A stretch of 64,000 nucleotides of DNA, from the NCBI GenBank assembly GCA_037576195.1, contig CM075101.1:27404001-27468000 (forward strand), written 5' to 3'. How positions within the stretch are numbered: position 1 is the first letter of the stretch; the number at the start of each line of letters is the position of its first letter. A program made the position numbers and the translations under genes. Under the pieces are notes generated by a model. That model was given only the letters and a program-made list of their open reading frames with translations, ran no database searches and had not been told where the DNA came from. Positions 41,001 through 49,033 of this stretch are shown piece after piece. Source of the stretch: Phytoseiulus persimilis (taxonomy: Eukaryota > Arthropoda > Arachnida > Mesostigmata > Phytoseiidae).

Positions 41001-41337
41001 TGAGGACAGCTCGAGGTCATCCTCGGTGTCGTCCGTCGGATCGCAGGACGTTCCAAAAGAACCAGCTAGGCCTTGGATGAAGTATCTTGAAGTGAATCGG
41101 CTCCGCTGGCAAGAACGTGCTGCACAAGGTGAGGCACCCTGAGATCCGTGACGTTGCCGATAGACGCGTCAGGGCGCCCTCTGTCCTGTCATATTTCCGT
41201 TGTCGCCTAATGTTGCTCAAGCCTGGGTTTTCTTGCCGCCATCCACAGACGCCGAAGCGAAACGGCTTGCGGATGAACAAGCGTCGGTCACGAACAACGG
41301 CAGCGCTGAAGAGGTCGCACCAGCGTCAGCCGATTGA
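22383..41337 (+). CDS. PDE1: Ca2+/calmodulin-dependent 3',5'-cyclic nucleotide phosphodiesterase (PDE1 family), multi-exon
   Basis: This enzyme hydrolyses cAMP and cGMP to 5'-monophosphates in the cytosol and in animals is activated by Ca2+/calmodulin. Proposed exons are 22383-23047 (inferred), 27837-27956, 31155-31307, 32603-32846, 35872-36098, 40169-40357, 40551-40740, 40942-41128 and 41249-41337. The last eight join in one frame of 465 residues. They follow vertebrate PDE1C from the conserved N-terminal domain (KLLDEDDELSEVRPDAVP) through the whole catalytic domain to a short Ser/Glu-rich tail and TGA stop. Visible motifs are HNNMHAADVTQTVH, HDYEHTGTTNNFH and HACDISHP (metal-binding HD-type residues) and ESQIGFIDF (invariant Gln of the nucleotide pocket). 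All borders are AG acceptors with GT donors except the GC donor at 40,358. The calmodulin-binding exon of vertebrate PDE1 was not located; it may lie outside the window or be too diverged. Introns range from 120 bp to about 4.8 kb. Family assignment is very secure; the first exon is not. Confidence 0.85.
23104..23127. repeat. TTCG tetranucleotide repeat
   Basis: This is a short run of GTTC/TTCG units. A GTCT run follows at about 23,331-23,346. Confidence 0.8.
26223..26384. repeat. GGAC, AGAC and GACT tetranucleotide repeat cluster
   Basis: GGAC units (26,223-26,240), AGAC/GGAC units to about 26,275, and GACC/GACT units (26,357-26,384) lie close together with diverged sequence between. They look like related microsatellites that arose by slippage from one seed. 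Confidence 0.75.
27837..27956 (+). CDS. PDE1: PDE1 exon: conserved N-terminal regulatory segment
   Basis: The exon is preceded by a T-rich tract and CCCTAG and followed by GTAAGT. Its frame reads KLLDEDDELSEVRPDAVP then TEVREWLESTFTRQ, nearly residue for residue the segment before the catalytic domain in vertebrate PDE1 (PDEase_I_N family). It starts with the last base of a split codon and ends with two bases of another. Confidence 0.9.
27957..31154 (+). other. PDE1 intron, 3.2 kb
   Basis: This interval lies between two phase-compatible PDE1 exons. It contains an open frame with a true ATG at 28,731-29,006 (listed separately) and another at 29,170-29,487, neither recognised. A poly-G run lies near 30,980. 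No mobile element was identified. Confidence 0.7.
28731..29006 (+). CDS. Unrecognised 91-residue ORF inside a PDE1 intron
   Basis: An ATG-initiated frame encodes an acidic, Ser/Gly-rich start (DSESESGGDSGIGSARPGF) and then a Leu/Met-rich part ending in SLSEGPPHY. The composition is more protein-like than that of neighbouring frames. I see no family signature, signal peptide or membrane segment. It could be an alternative PDE1 first exon, a small nested gene or chance; no strong GT donor in the right phase is evident. Confidence 0.2.
   Translation: MEKSDIAGVTDDHQSFCVPATDSESESGGDSGIGSARPGFLGDRIQEMTSIELNGILQYLPMMESSGDFLGKMSEFIPAGSLSLSEGPPHY
31155..31307 (+). CDS. PDE1: PDE1 exon: start of catalytic domain
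   Basis: The exon reads SEDKPRFRSVANAIRAGI then MVDRLYRRVS and ends at TTDEW split by GTAAGA. It aligns with vertebrate PDE1 (SDEKPRFKSIVHAVQAGIFVE). It contains no ATG near its start and is short, so it is easy to miss as an open frame. Acceptor TTCAG and donor ATG|GTAAGA keep the frame with both neighbours. Confidence 0.88.
31308..32602 (+). other. PDE1 intron, 1.3 kb
   Basis: Non-coding sequence runs from GTAAGA to a CTCCCTTTCCAG acceptor. I see nothing else recognisable in it. Confidence 0.8.
32603..32846 (+). CDS. PDE1: PDE1 exon: first metal-binding histidine motif
   Basis: The exon encodes CFNVFKLNELSTDQALRY onward to PYHNNMHAADVTQTVHFM and GVA. The HNxxHAADV signature carries the proton-donor and first metal-ligand histidines of class I phosphodiesterases. 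It ends in phase 0 at GCG|GTGAGT. Confidence 0.92.
32847..35871 (+). other. PDE1 intron, 3.0 kb
   Basis: The intron runs from GTGAGT to TCTTTTTCAG. It contains a TA dinucleotide run at 33,172-33,192. Open frames in it (for example 33,096-33,512 and 35,210-35,653) are not recognised, and I treat them as chance. Confidence 0.75.
33172..33192. repeat. TA dinucleotide microsatellite
   Basis: About ten tandem AT/TA units occur within a PDE1 intron. Confidence 0.95.
35872..36098 (+). CDS. PDE1: PDE1 exon: HD metal-binding core
   Basis: The exon encodes NWLTDLEIFATLFAAIIHDY followed by EHTGTTNNFHVMSRSE and LIYNDRSVLENHH. The HDYEH and NDRSVLENHH motifs supply zinc/magnesium ligands. The strong coding match starts directly after TTTTTCAG and ends at TACAG|GTATGT. 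Confidence 0.95.
36099..40168 (+). other. PDE1 intron, 4.1 kb
   Basis: This is the longest intron between conserved PDE1 exons, ending TTCTTTACAG. It carries several unrecognised open frames on both strands, the longest about 177 codons at 37,183-37,716. None shows a family signature, and no repeat family stands out. Confidence 0.75.
40169..40357 (+). CDS. PDE1: PDE1 exon: second aspartate motif, followed by a GC donor
   Basis: The exon encodes EFRSLVIEMVLATDMTSHFQ and then LILHACDISHPAKEWNLHT. The HxCD motif carries the second metal-ligand aspartate. The next exon continues RWTGFLMEEFF, so the junction Arg must be AG plus G. The only border that fits is ACGAG|GCGAGA, a GC-AG intron. Reading on through the intron gives an open but non-homologous frame that ends out of phase with the next exon. 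Confidence 0.92.
40551..40740 (+). CDS. PDE1: PDE1 exon: invariant glutamine and nucleotide pocket
   Basis: The exon encodes WTGFLMEEFFKQGDKEKQLG, then LPYSPLCDRNTTMV and AESQIGFIDFIL. The Gln in SQIGFID is the glutamine that reads the purine in dual-specificity PDEs. The acceptor is CTCCAACAG, and the donor CAG|GTATGT is in phase 0. Confidence 0.95.
40942..41128 (+). CDS. PDE1: PDE1 exon: variable linker and C-terminal helix
   Basis: The exon opens with a poly-Gln and Ser-rich stretch (LHQQQQQRASSASTTG), a variable region also present in vertebrate PDE1. It then returns to conserved sequence (PWMKYLEVNRLRWQERAAQ, compare the INRERWRAKV region). The acceptor is ATCGCAG and the donor AAG|GTGAGG. 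Confidence 0.85.
41249..41337 (+). CDS. PDE1: PDE1 terminal coding exon
   Basis: After TCCACAG the frame continues DAEAKRLADEQ and ends EEVAPASAD followed by TGA. This matches the Glu/Ala/Lys-rich tail that follows the last catalytic helix in PDE1. No AATAAA was seen in the following 700 bp, so the polyadenylation site is undefined. Confidence 0.8.
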
Positions 41338-44124
41338 ACTTCGGTAGCGGACGTGAGAGGAAGCCCGGAACAGAATCAACCGCACCCCTGACGATGGAAC
41401 TGTACGGAACGGTGGCATTCCACATGTTACCATCCGGGTTGGAAATTGTGTACATAACTGGCATTCTCTTCCACTCGAAGGCTCTCCCTGTGATTGGTTC
41501 CAGACACGCTGTTGTAATCTGAGACTATTTGAAGTTTCGTAAGGAATCTGCTGTAGCATTTTTAACGGCTTGTAATACTTCGAATCAGAGAAATCAGAGC
41601 GACGAGAATGTTGATACGAAAAGTGTCCTCACTGCGACCCTGTTGACAACCAGGACGACGATCGAAAAAGCGAGAATAATTGGCTAGACACCGCGGCGTG
41701 CTGGCTTCGTGGCCGCGTCGCCTTGAAGCCATTACAACAAGAGCAGTGTGTAGGGACACGAGTGGAGGAATATGTGGCTTGGCGACGACATGCATCTGCA
41801 TATTAATTGATTTTGACTCGAATATCTTCCTTCTCTGCCAATGCCGACTCCCCGGCTGCCGCAACGCCATTTGTCAAGGTCACGCGGAATGTCCAGTTCA
41901 CACGGGGCGGTTGTCTTGCGGCCTGAGCATCAAAGTCAAATGGAGGTTGACAGCCTCATAGAGGCCTTCAGCATATTTAATGCTATAACGCCGGAAAAGG
42001 ACCTCTTCTATTTGTAGAACTCCGTTATGCAAACAGTTTGTTGACTTCGATGGACTGCATTTAAATATTTGGGAGGATACTGACATACTCGGAGAAATCG
42101 AGAGAAAACGGGGAAGCATGAGACCGCCGAATGAGGAGCTGCGCCGAAGATGTTCCAGCGAGAGGAATCTCGGCTCTTCACTCAAATTTGTGATCGGCGT
42201 CACTTGCCAGTAAGGAAGAAATGGACGAGGGACGGAAAACATCCACACTCTGCCAACTTTGATGGTCAGCCTCCGCCGTCGGTCTAGCCAACCTGATTCT
42301 CTCGACGGATCTCATTGCGTAACTACGGATTTGATCAACCACCAACTTGTAAGAAACTGTTGAATAATATTGCTTAGCGACTTTGTCGAGCCATATCATC
42401 GAGATGAACGTGGCATAGTGATCGATAGCGTTCGGAGCAGGCCAGGAGGCTGATATGTTTACTTTTAGATTGTCTGTCTCGTTGTCTTGAACAACCGCTT
42501 CTACTCTAGCTACCTTGATTATCATCGCAACTCTGTTGGAGGGGGCCTGAGCAGTCTCCTCAGAGAGTGCGACCCTCCAACCCAAGTGTCCTTTGAGTCC
42601 TCGATCGGGGACCCATTTTCGTCATTCTTCACCCAACCACTTTCCCACGCACCATAAGCAAACGACCACTTGCGTCACAGACACAGGAAACAAACACGGA
42701 ACGCACGCAATGATCCGCAACGTTCCGCGCCGGGAAAATTTCGGGTTCGCCAGGACTCGCGAACATTCGTCTTCGTTCGAGGAGAGCAGCTCTTCTCAAT
42801 CACCCGGAGAAGCGGGATCGCGGATCTCTGCGTCGGAACAGGATAAGTTATATCATGTTATTCCGAAGGTAATATGGAGGGAACGCGAGAGCGATCCCCG
42901 GTCCACACAGAACACGGTTACACGTCTTGAATTCTCCTGATTCACCACCTCACCCTTTCTCGACCATTCACGTTTCCCAATTTAGACATAGATCAGGAGA
43001 GTGTCCGACTCGAATGTGACTGCCTCGTCGAACGTGTCCTCATGTGTTCGATGCAGAAACTTCAGTGAGTAGCCGGTTAGTCGACTGTGGGTTCGGCGAG
43101 CCTAGCTAGCGAGAGATCGGATCGCGCGCGTGATTGTTTGTGTGAAAGGGGAGTGCATGATGGAGTCGGACATTCGATCACAAACGGATATTGTGAAGCC
43201 GTTCGAAATGCTAGGAGAAGACATTTCTGGGAACCCACTTGAAGCAAAGTGAGAGATCCTTCAAGTGAGTTGTGATGGCGTGTCGAACACTTCAGTACAA
43301 ATCCTTATCCCCGTGAAGACCCAATAGTGAACAACAACGGTGGTGACAACCAACATTGAACACCGACGACGACGATGACAACAGAAAAGGAAACAGCAGT
43401 TACTCTTTCGATGTGCACATCACAAACAAACGAGAAACGGTCACAATGGGAACATTGGACTGAATGGTAATCGTACCGGACCTCCTCAGATAAGTGGCTC
43501 TGTGTCAGGTCTGAGAAAAAGCTGAAAAAGCAAATAGTGTCGCAAGTCTTGCGAGAAATCCGGAGCGAATAGTCCGAAAGGAACATTGGAAGCTACCCTG
43601 ATCGAACGAGATCTCTTCTTGTTGTTCTGGGATCGATCCGAATCAATTTGTCTCTATTATCACGTTCATGGGAAGTTTGAACTTCCATCCAATCGGTTGA
43701 TACGATCGATTGATAATCATCTTCATAACCAAATAGTACATCCCTGAATACTTGTTGACATGCGTAAGTAGCTGTTGCTCTCAGCGGCTCCATATTCGAT
43801 TCCATCAACTATCGATCCAAGAAAGAAGCGACCTACCGACAAACTTTTACGAACCAACGAGAGAGTGGAGCAGACTGTCGCGAGGAGTCGGAAGACTGAC
43901 GTAACAGATTTGAGAGGAAAATTCCGGAGGTAGGACGTCACGAGGAAGGCGCAACGGTCATCACTAATCACGTCCCCTCATCCTCACCGAATCGTCGATG
44001 TTGGAGAGAGTGAAAACATCAGCCGCAGTCACCGCAGCATTTTTTGTGGAATAAAAAGGAAAACGTTACGATATGCAACGTTCAACTACCGAGTGTCCTT
44101 ATTCCTATGATTTGCCACGCAAGT
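41338..44124. other. Intergenic spacer after PDE1
   Basis: This holds the PDE1 3' untranslated region and further non-coding DNA. A minus-strand frame open from about 42,610 down to 42,178 reads in a protein-like way (ISASWPAPNAIDHYATFISM) and has a GTGACG near its end. A second minus-strand stretch at about 41,925-41,805 (VNWTFRVTLTNGV) follows a GCTCAG. I cannot assign either to a family or join them securely. Confidence 0.45.
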
Positions 44125-44390
44125 AAAGCACCATATCTGGGAGGGGGGGGAGGGGGGTTGATTCCAAGGCCAATCTGACCATCCTTCTCCAAACCTGGAA
44201 GCGTGATTCCGAGACCAATCTGACCATTACTTTTTCGAGTTGGGGGGGGGGGGGGGGGGGGGGGTTGATTCCGAGACCAATATGACCATCCTTCTCCAAA
44301 CCTGGAGGGGTGATTCCGGGAGCAATCTGACCATTCTTTTTCAAGTCTGGAGGGGTGATTCCAAGGCCAATCTGACCATCCTTCTCCACA

Positions 44391-46381
44391 CCTGGAGGGG
44401 TGAGTCCGGGACCAATCTGACCATACTTCTTCAAGTCTGGAGGGGTGAGTCCGGGACCAATCTGACCATACTTCTTCAAGTCTGGAGGGGTGATTCCGGG
44501 ACCAATCTGACCAGACTTTCTAAAGTCTGGAGGGGTGATTCCGAGTCTAGGGGTCGCAAATACCCGGGTATCAGGAACCGGGTCCGTACCCGGTTCCAGA
44601 CTCGGGTGAACCCGGGTATCTAGGATGGCCGCCTACCGAATTGATTCCGTGGTCGACCCGACTATACTTTTTGGAGTCTATCGAGGTGATCCCAAGTCTG
44701 GAGGGTTGATTCTGGGACCGATCTCGCCATTACTTTCCAACTCTGGAGGGGTGATTCCGGGACCAATCTGACCATTACTTTCCAACTCTGGAGGGGTGAT
44801 TCTGGGACCATTCTGACCATTACTTTTTCAAGTTTAGGGGGGTGATTCCAAGGCCAATCTGACCATCCTTCTCCAAACCTGGAGGGGTGATTCCGAGACC
44901 ATTCTGACCATTACTTTTTCAAGTCTAGAGGGGTGATTCCAAGGCCAATCTGACCATCCTTCTCCGAACCTGGAGGGGTGATTCCGAGACCAATCTGACC
45001 ATTACTTTTTCAAGTCTGGAGGGGTGAGTCCGGGACCAATCTGACCATACTTTTTCAAGTCAGGAGGGGTGATTCCGGGACCAATCTGACCATACTTTTT
45101 CAAGTCTGGAGGGGTGATTCCGAGACCAATCTGGCCATTACTTTCCAAGTGTGGAGGGGCGATTCCGAGACCATTCTGACCATTACTTTTTCAAGTTTAG
45201 GGGGGTGATTCCAAGGCCAATCTGACCATCCTTCTCCAAACCTGGAGGGGTGATTCCGAGACCATTCTGACCATTACTTTTTCAAGTCTAGAGGGGTGAT
45301 TCCAAGGCCAATCTGACCATCCTTCTCCGAACCTGGAGGGGTGATTCCGAGACCAATCTGACCATTACTTTTTCAAGTCTGGAGGGGTGAGTCCGGGACC
45401 AATCTGACCATACTTTTTCAAGTCTGGAGGGGTGATTCCGGGACCAATCTGACCATACTTTTTCAAGTCTGGAGGGGTGATTCCGAGACCAATCTGACCA
45501 TTACTTCCCAACTCTGGGGGGGTGATTCCGGGACCAATCTGACCATTACTTCTCAACTCTGGAGGAGTGATTCCGAGACCAATCTGAGCATTACTGTCCA
45601 ACTCTGGAGGGGTGATTCCGGGACCAATCTGGCCATTACTTTCCAAGTCTGGAGGGGTGATTCCGAGACCAATCTGACCATTACTTTCCAAGTCTGGAGG
45701 GGTGATTCCGAGACCAATCTGGCCATTACTTTCCAAGTGTGGAGGGGCGATTCCGAGACCATTCTGACCATTACTTTTTCAAGTTCAGGGGGGGTGATTC
45801 CAAGGCCAATCTGACAATCCTTCTCCAAACCTGGAGGGGTGATTCCGAGACCATTCTGACCATTACTTTTTCAAGTCTGGAGGGGTGATTCCAAGGCCAA
45901 TCTGACCATCCTTCTCCAAACCTGGAGGGGTGATTCCGAGACCAATCTGACCATTACTTTTTCAAGTCTGGAGGGGTGAGTCCGGGACCAATCTGACCAT
46001 ACTTTTTCAAGTCTGGAGGGGTGATTCCGGGACCAATCTGACCATACTTTTTCAAGTCTGGAGGGGTGATTCCGAGACCAATCTGACCATTAATTTTTCA
46101 AGTCTGGAGGGGTGATTCCGGGACCAATCTGACCATTACTTTTTCAAGTCTTGAGGGGTGATTCCGGGACCAATCTGACCATTCTTTTTCAAGTGTGGAG
46201 CGGTGATTCCGAGACCATTCTGACCATACTTTTTCAAGTCTGAAGGGGTGATTCCGGGACTAATGTGACCATTACTTTTTCTGGTTTTGGGGGGGGGGGG
46301 TGATTCCAAGGCCAATATGACCATCCTTATCCAAACCTGGAGGGGTGAATCCGAGACCGATCTGACCACTACTTTTTCAAG
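44391..46381. repeat. Higher-order repeat copy 1 (about 1,991 bp)
   Basis: This block recurs immediately to the right with an offset of 1,991 bp. Landmarks such as the GTCGCAAATACCCGGG insert, and two minus-strand frames of 123 and 91 residues, are identical at that offset. Only a few substitutions and one poly-G length difference were seen. Inside the block there is a further repeat of about 363 bp (eight units) at about 44,830 and 45,193. Confidence 0.93.
44548..44635. repeat. Palindrome-rich insert in the satellite, copy 1
   Basis: The 88 bp insert interrupts a satellite unit. It starts TAGGGGTCGCAAATACCCGG and ends CCTA; its reverse complement starts TAGGCGGCCAT and reaches ATACCCGGGT. 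It contains TACCCGGGTA and a perfect 9-bp stem (GGAACCGGG at 44,574-44,582 with CCCGGTTCC at 44,589-44,597, loop of six). Imperfect terminal inverted repeats beginning TAGG and self-complementary subterminal motifs suggest a miniature hAT-like DNA element. No clean 8-bp target duplication was seen. Confidence 0.45.
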
Positions 46382-48376
46382 CCTGGAGGGGTGCGTCCGG
46401 GACCAATCCGACCATACTTCTTCAAGTCTGGAGGGGTGAGTCCGGGACCAATCTGACCATACTTCTTCAAGTCTGGAGGGGTGATTCCGGGACCAATCTG
46501 ACCAGACTTTCTAAAGTCTGGAGGGGTGATTCCGAGTCTAGGGGTCGCAAATACCCGGGTATCAGGAACCGGGTCCGTACCCGGTTCCAGACTCGGGTGA
46601 ACCCGGGTATCTAGGATGGCCGCCTACCGAATTGATTCCGTGGTCGACCCGACTATACTTTTTGGAGTCTATCGAGGTGATCCCAAGTCTGGAGGGTTGA
46701 TTCTGGGACCGATCTCGCCATTACTTTCCAACTCTGGAGGGGTGATTCCGGGACCAATCTGACCATTACTTTCCAACTCTGGAGGGGTGATTCTGGGACC
46801 ATTCTGACCATTACTTTTTCAAGTTTAGGGGGGTGATTCCAAGGCCAATCTGACCATCCTTCTCCAAACCTGGAGGGGTGATTCCGAGACCATTCTGACC
46901 ATTACTTTTTCAAGTCTAGAGGGGTGATTCCAAGGCCAATCTGACCATCCTTCTCCGAACCTGGAGGGGTGATTCCGAGACCAATCTGACCATTACTTTT
47001 TCAAGTCTGGAGGGGTGAGTCCGGGACCAATCTGACCATACTTTTTCAAGTCTGGAGGGGTGATTCCGGGACCAATCTGACCATACTTTTTCAAGTCTGG
47101 AGGGGTGATTCCGAGACCAATCTGGCCATTACTTTCCAAGTGTGGAGGGGCGATTCCGAGACCATTCTGACCATTACTTTTTCAAGTTTAGGGGGGTGAT
47201 TCCAAGGCCAATCTGACCATCCTTCTCCAAACCTGGAGGGGTGATTCCGAGACCATTCTGACCATTACTTTTTCAAGTCTAGAGGGGTGATTCCAAGGCC
47301 AATCTGACCATCCTTCTCCGAACCTGGAGGGGTGATTCCGAGACCAATCTGACCATTACTTTTTCAAGTCTGGAGGGGTGAGTCCGGGACCAATCTGACC
47401 ATACTTTTTCAAGTCTGGAGGGGTGATTCCGGGACCAATCTGACCATACTTTTTCAAGTCTGGAGGGGTGATTCCGAGACCAATCTGACCATTACTTCCC
47501 AACTCTGGGGGGGTGATTCCGGGACCAATCTGACCATTACTTCTCAACTCTGGAGGAGTGATTCCGAGACCAATCTGAGCATTACTGTCCAACTCTGGAG
47601 GGGTGATTCCGGGACCAATCTGGCCATTACTTTCCAAGTCTGGAGGGGTGATTCCGAGACCAATCTGACCATTACTTTCCAAGTCTGGAGGGGTGATTCC
47701 GAGACCAATCTGGCCATTACTTTCCAAGTGTGGAGGGGCGATTCCGAGACCATTCTGACCATTACTTTTTCAAGTTCAGGGGGGGTGATTCCAAGGCCAA
47801 TCTGACAATCCTTCTCCAAACCTGGAGGGGTGATTCCGAGACCATTCTGACCATTACTTTTTCAAGTCTGGAGGGGTGATTCCAAGGCCAATCTGACCAT
47901 CCTTCTCCAAACCTGGAGGGGTGATTCCGAGACCAATCTGACCATTACTTTTTCAAGTCTGGAGGCGTGAGTCCGGGACCAATCTGACCATACTTTTTCA
48001 AGTCTGGAGGGGTGATTCCGGGACCAATCTGACCATACTTTTTCAAGTCTGGAGGGGTGATTCCGAGACCAATCTGACCATTACTTTTTCAAGTCTGGAG
48101 GGGTGATTCCGGGACCAATCTGACCATTACTTTTTCAAGTCTTGAGGGGTGATTCCGGGACCAATCTGACCATTCTTTTTCAAGTGTGGAGCGGTGATTC
48201 CGAGACCATTCTGACCATACTTTTTCAAGTCTGAAGGGGTGATTCCGGGACTAATGTGACCATTACTTTTTCTGGTTTTGGGGGGGGGGGGGGGGTGATT
48301 CCAAGGCCAATATGACCATCCTTATCCAAACCTGGAGGGGTGAATCCGAGACCGATCTGACCACTACTTTTTCAAG
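46382..48376. repeat. Higher-order repeat copy 2 (about 1,995 bp)
   Basis: This is the second tandem copy of the roughly 2 kb block. It differs from copy 1 by scattered single changes and about four extra G residues in a poly-G run near 48,285. The unit at the copy junction (CCTGGAGGGGTGCGTCCGGG) occurs at 46,382 and again at about 48,377, marking the two ends of the duplicated segment. Confidence 0.93.
46539..46626. repeat. Palindrome-rich insert in the satellite, copy 2
   Basis: This is the same 88 bp insert as at 44,548, carried along in the 2 kb duplication. It therefore was not inserted independently. Confidence 0.45.
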
Positions 48377-48764
48377 CCTGGAGGGGTGCGTCCGGGACCA
48401 ATCCGACCATACTTTTTCAAGTCTGGAGGGGTGATTCCGGGACCAATCTGACCATACTTTTTCAAGTCCGGAGGGGTGATTCCGAGACCAATCTGACCAT
48501 TACTCTCCAAGTGTGGAGGGGTGATTCCTGGACCAATCTGAGCATACCCTTCCGAGTCTGCAGGGCTGGTTCCAGGATCGACCTGACCATACTTTCCGGA
48601 TTTTAATAAGGTGATTGCGGAGTTTATCTGACCATAACAACATGTACCACTCAACCGAATGAGGAGATGGTATCAGGAAGGATGCTGACCCAATGAAGAA
48701 AGAGCCTCGATGGAAGGGAATGCCGTCCGACCGCGCACAATGCGGCCGGCTGGTCACTCCAATG

Positions 48765-49027
48765 GACCCCCAAAAGTTTGGTCAGGTCGATCCTGGAATC
48801 ACCCTCATAGAGCCGGAAAGAATGGTCAGACCGACCCCCGAATCAGTTCCGTACCTTCGCGGAGGATAGTCAGATCGACTCTAAAATCACGTCCATGGAC
48901 CTCGGGAGGTAGGGTCAGATGGACACCGGGATCACTATTTTATACCCATAAAAGTATGATCAGATTGGTACCGGAATCACCCCTCCAGACTTGAAAAAGT
49001 AATGCTCAGATTGGTCCCGGAATCACC
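48765..49027. repeat. Inverted, degenerate arm of the minisatellite
   Basis: The plus strand here reads as the reverse complement of the unit: AATCACCCCTCCAGACTTGA followed by AAAAGTAATG, with CAGATTGGTCCCGGAATCACC at the right end. Further left the units become more diverged (GTCAGGTCGATCCTGGAATC, GTCAGACCGACCCCCGAATC). About five to six units are present. A spacer of about 120-170 bp separates them from the last direct units. Confidence 0.8.
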
Positions 49028-49033
49028 AGTTAC

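Larger units (their letters stand above)
44125..48590. repeat. 45-46 bp minisatellite array, direct orientation
   Basis: Roughly 95-100 tandem units follow the pattern GGAGGGGTGATTCCGAGACC then AATCTGACCATTACTTTTTC and AAGTCT, with variants (GAG/GGG; ACC/GCC; TACTTTTTC/TACTTTCC). Many units are exactly 45 bp, so the minus strand stays open for long stretches and encodes a 15-residue repeat such as NGQIGLGITPPDLES. Units with one extra T shift the frame, which argues against selection for a protein. Poly-G expansions occur within some units (23 G at 44,242). The left end starts in a degenerate G-rich unit; the right end decays between about 48,540 and 48,640. Confidence 0.95.

Noticed and set aside
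45365-45736. 123-codon repeat-protein ORF in the satellite (also at 47,356-47,727)
   Set aside because: The frame is interrupted by neighbouring 46-bp units and recurs only because of the 2-kb duplication. There is no start context or flanking exon.
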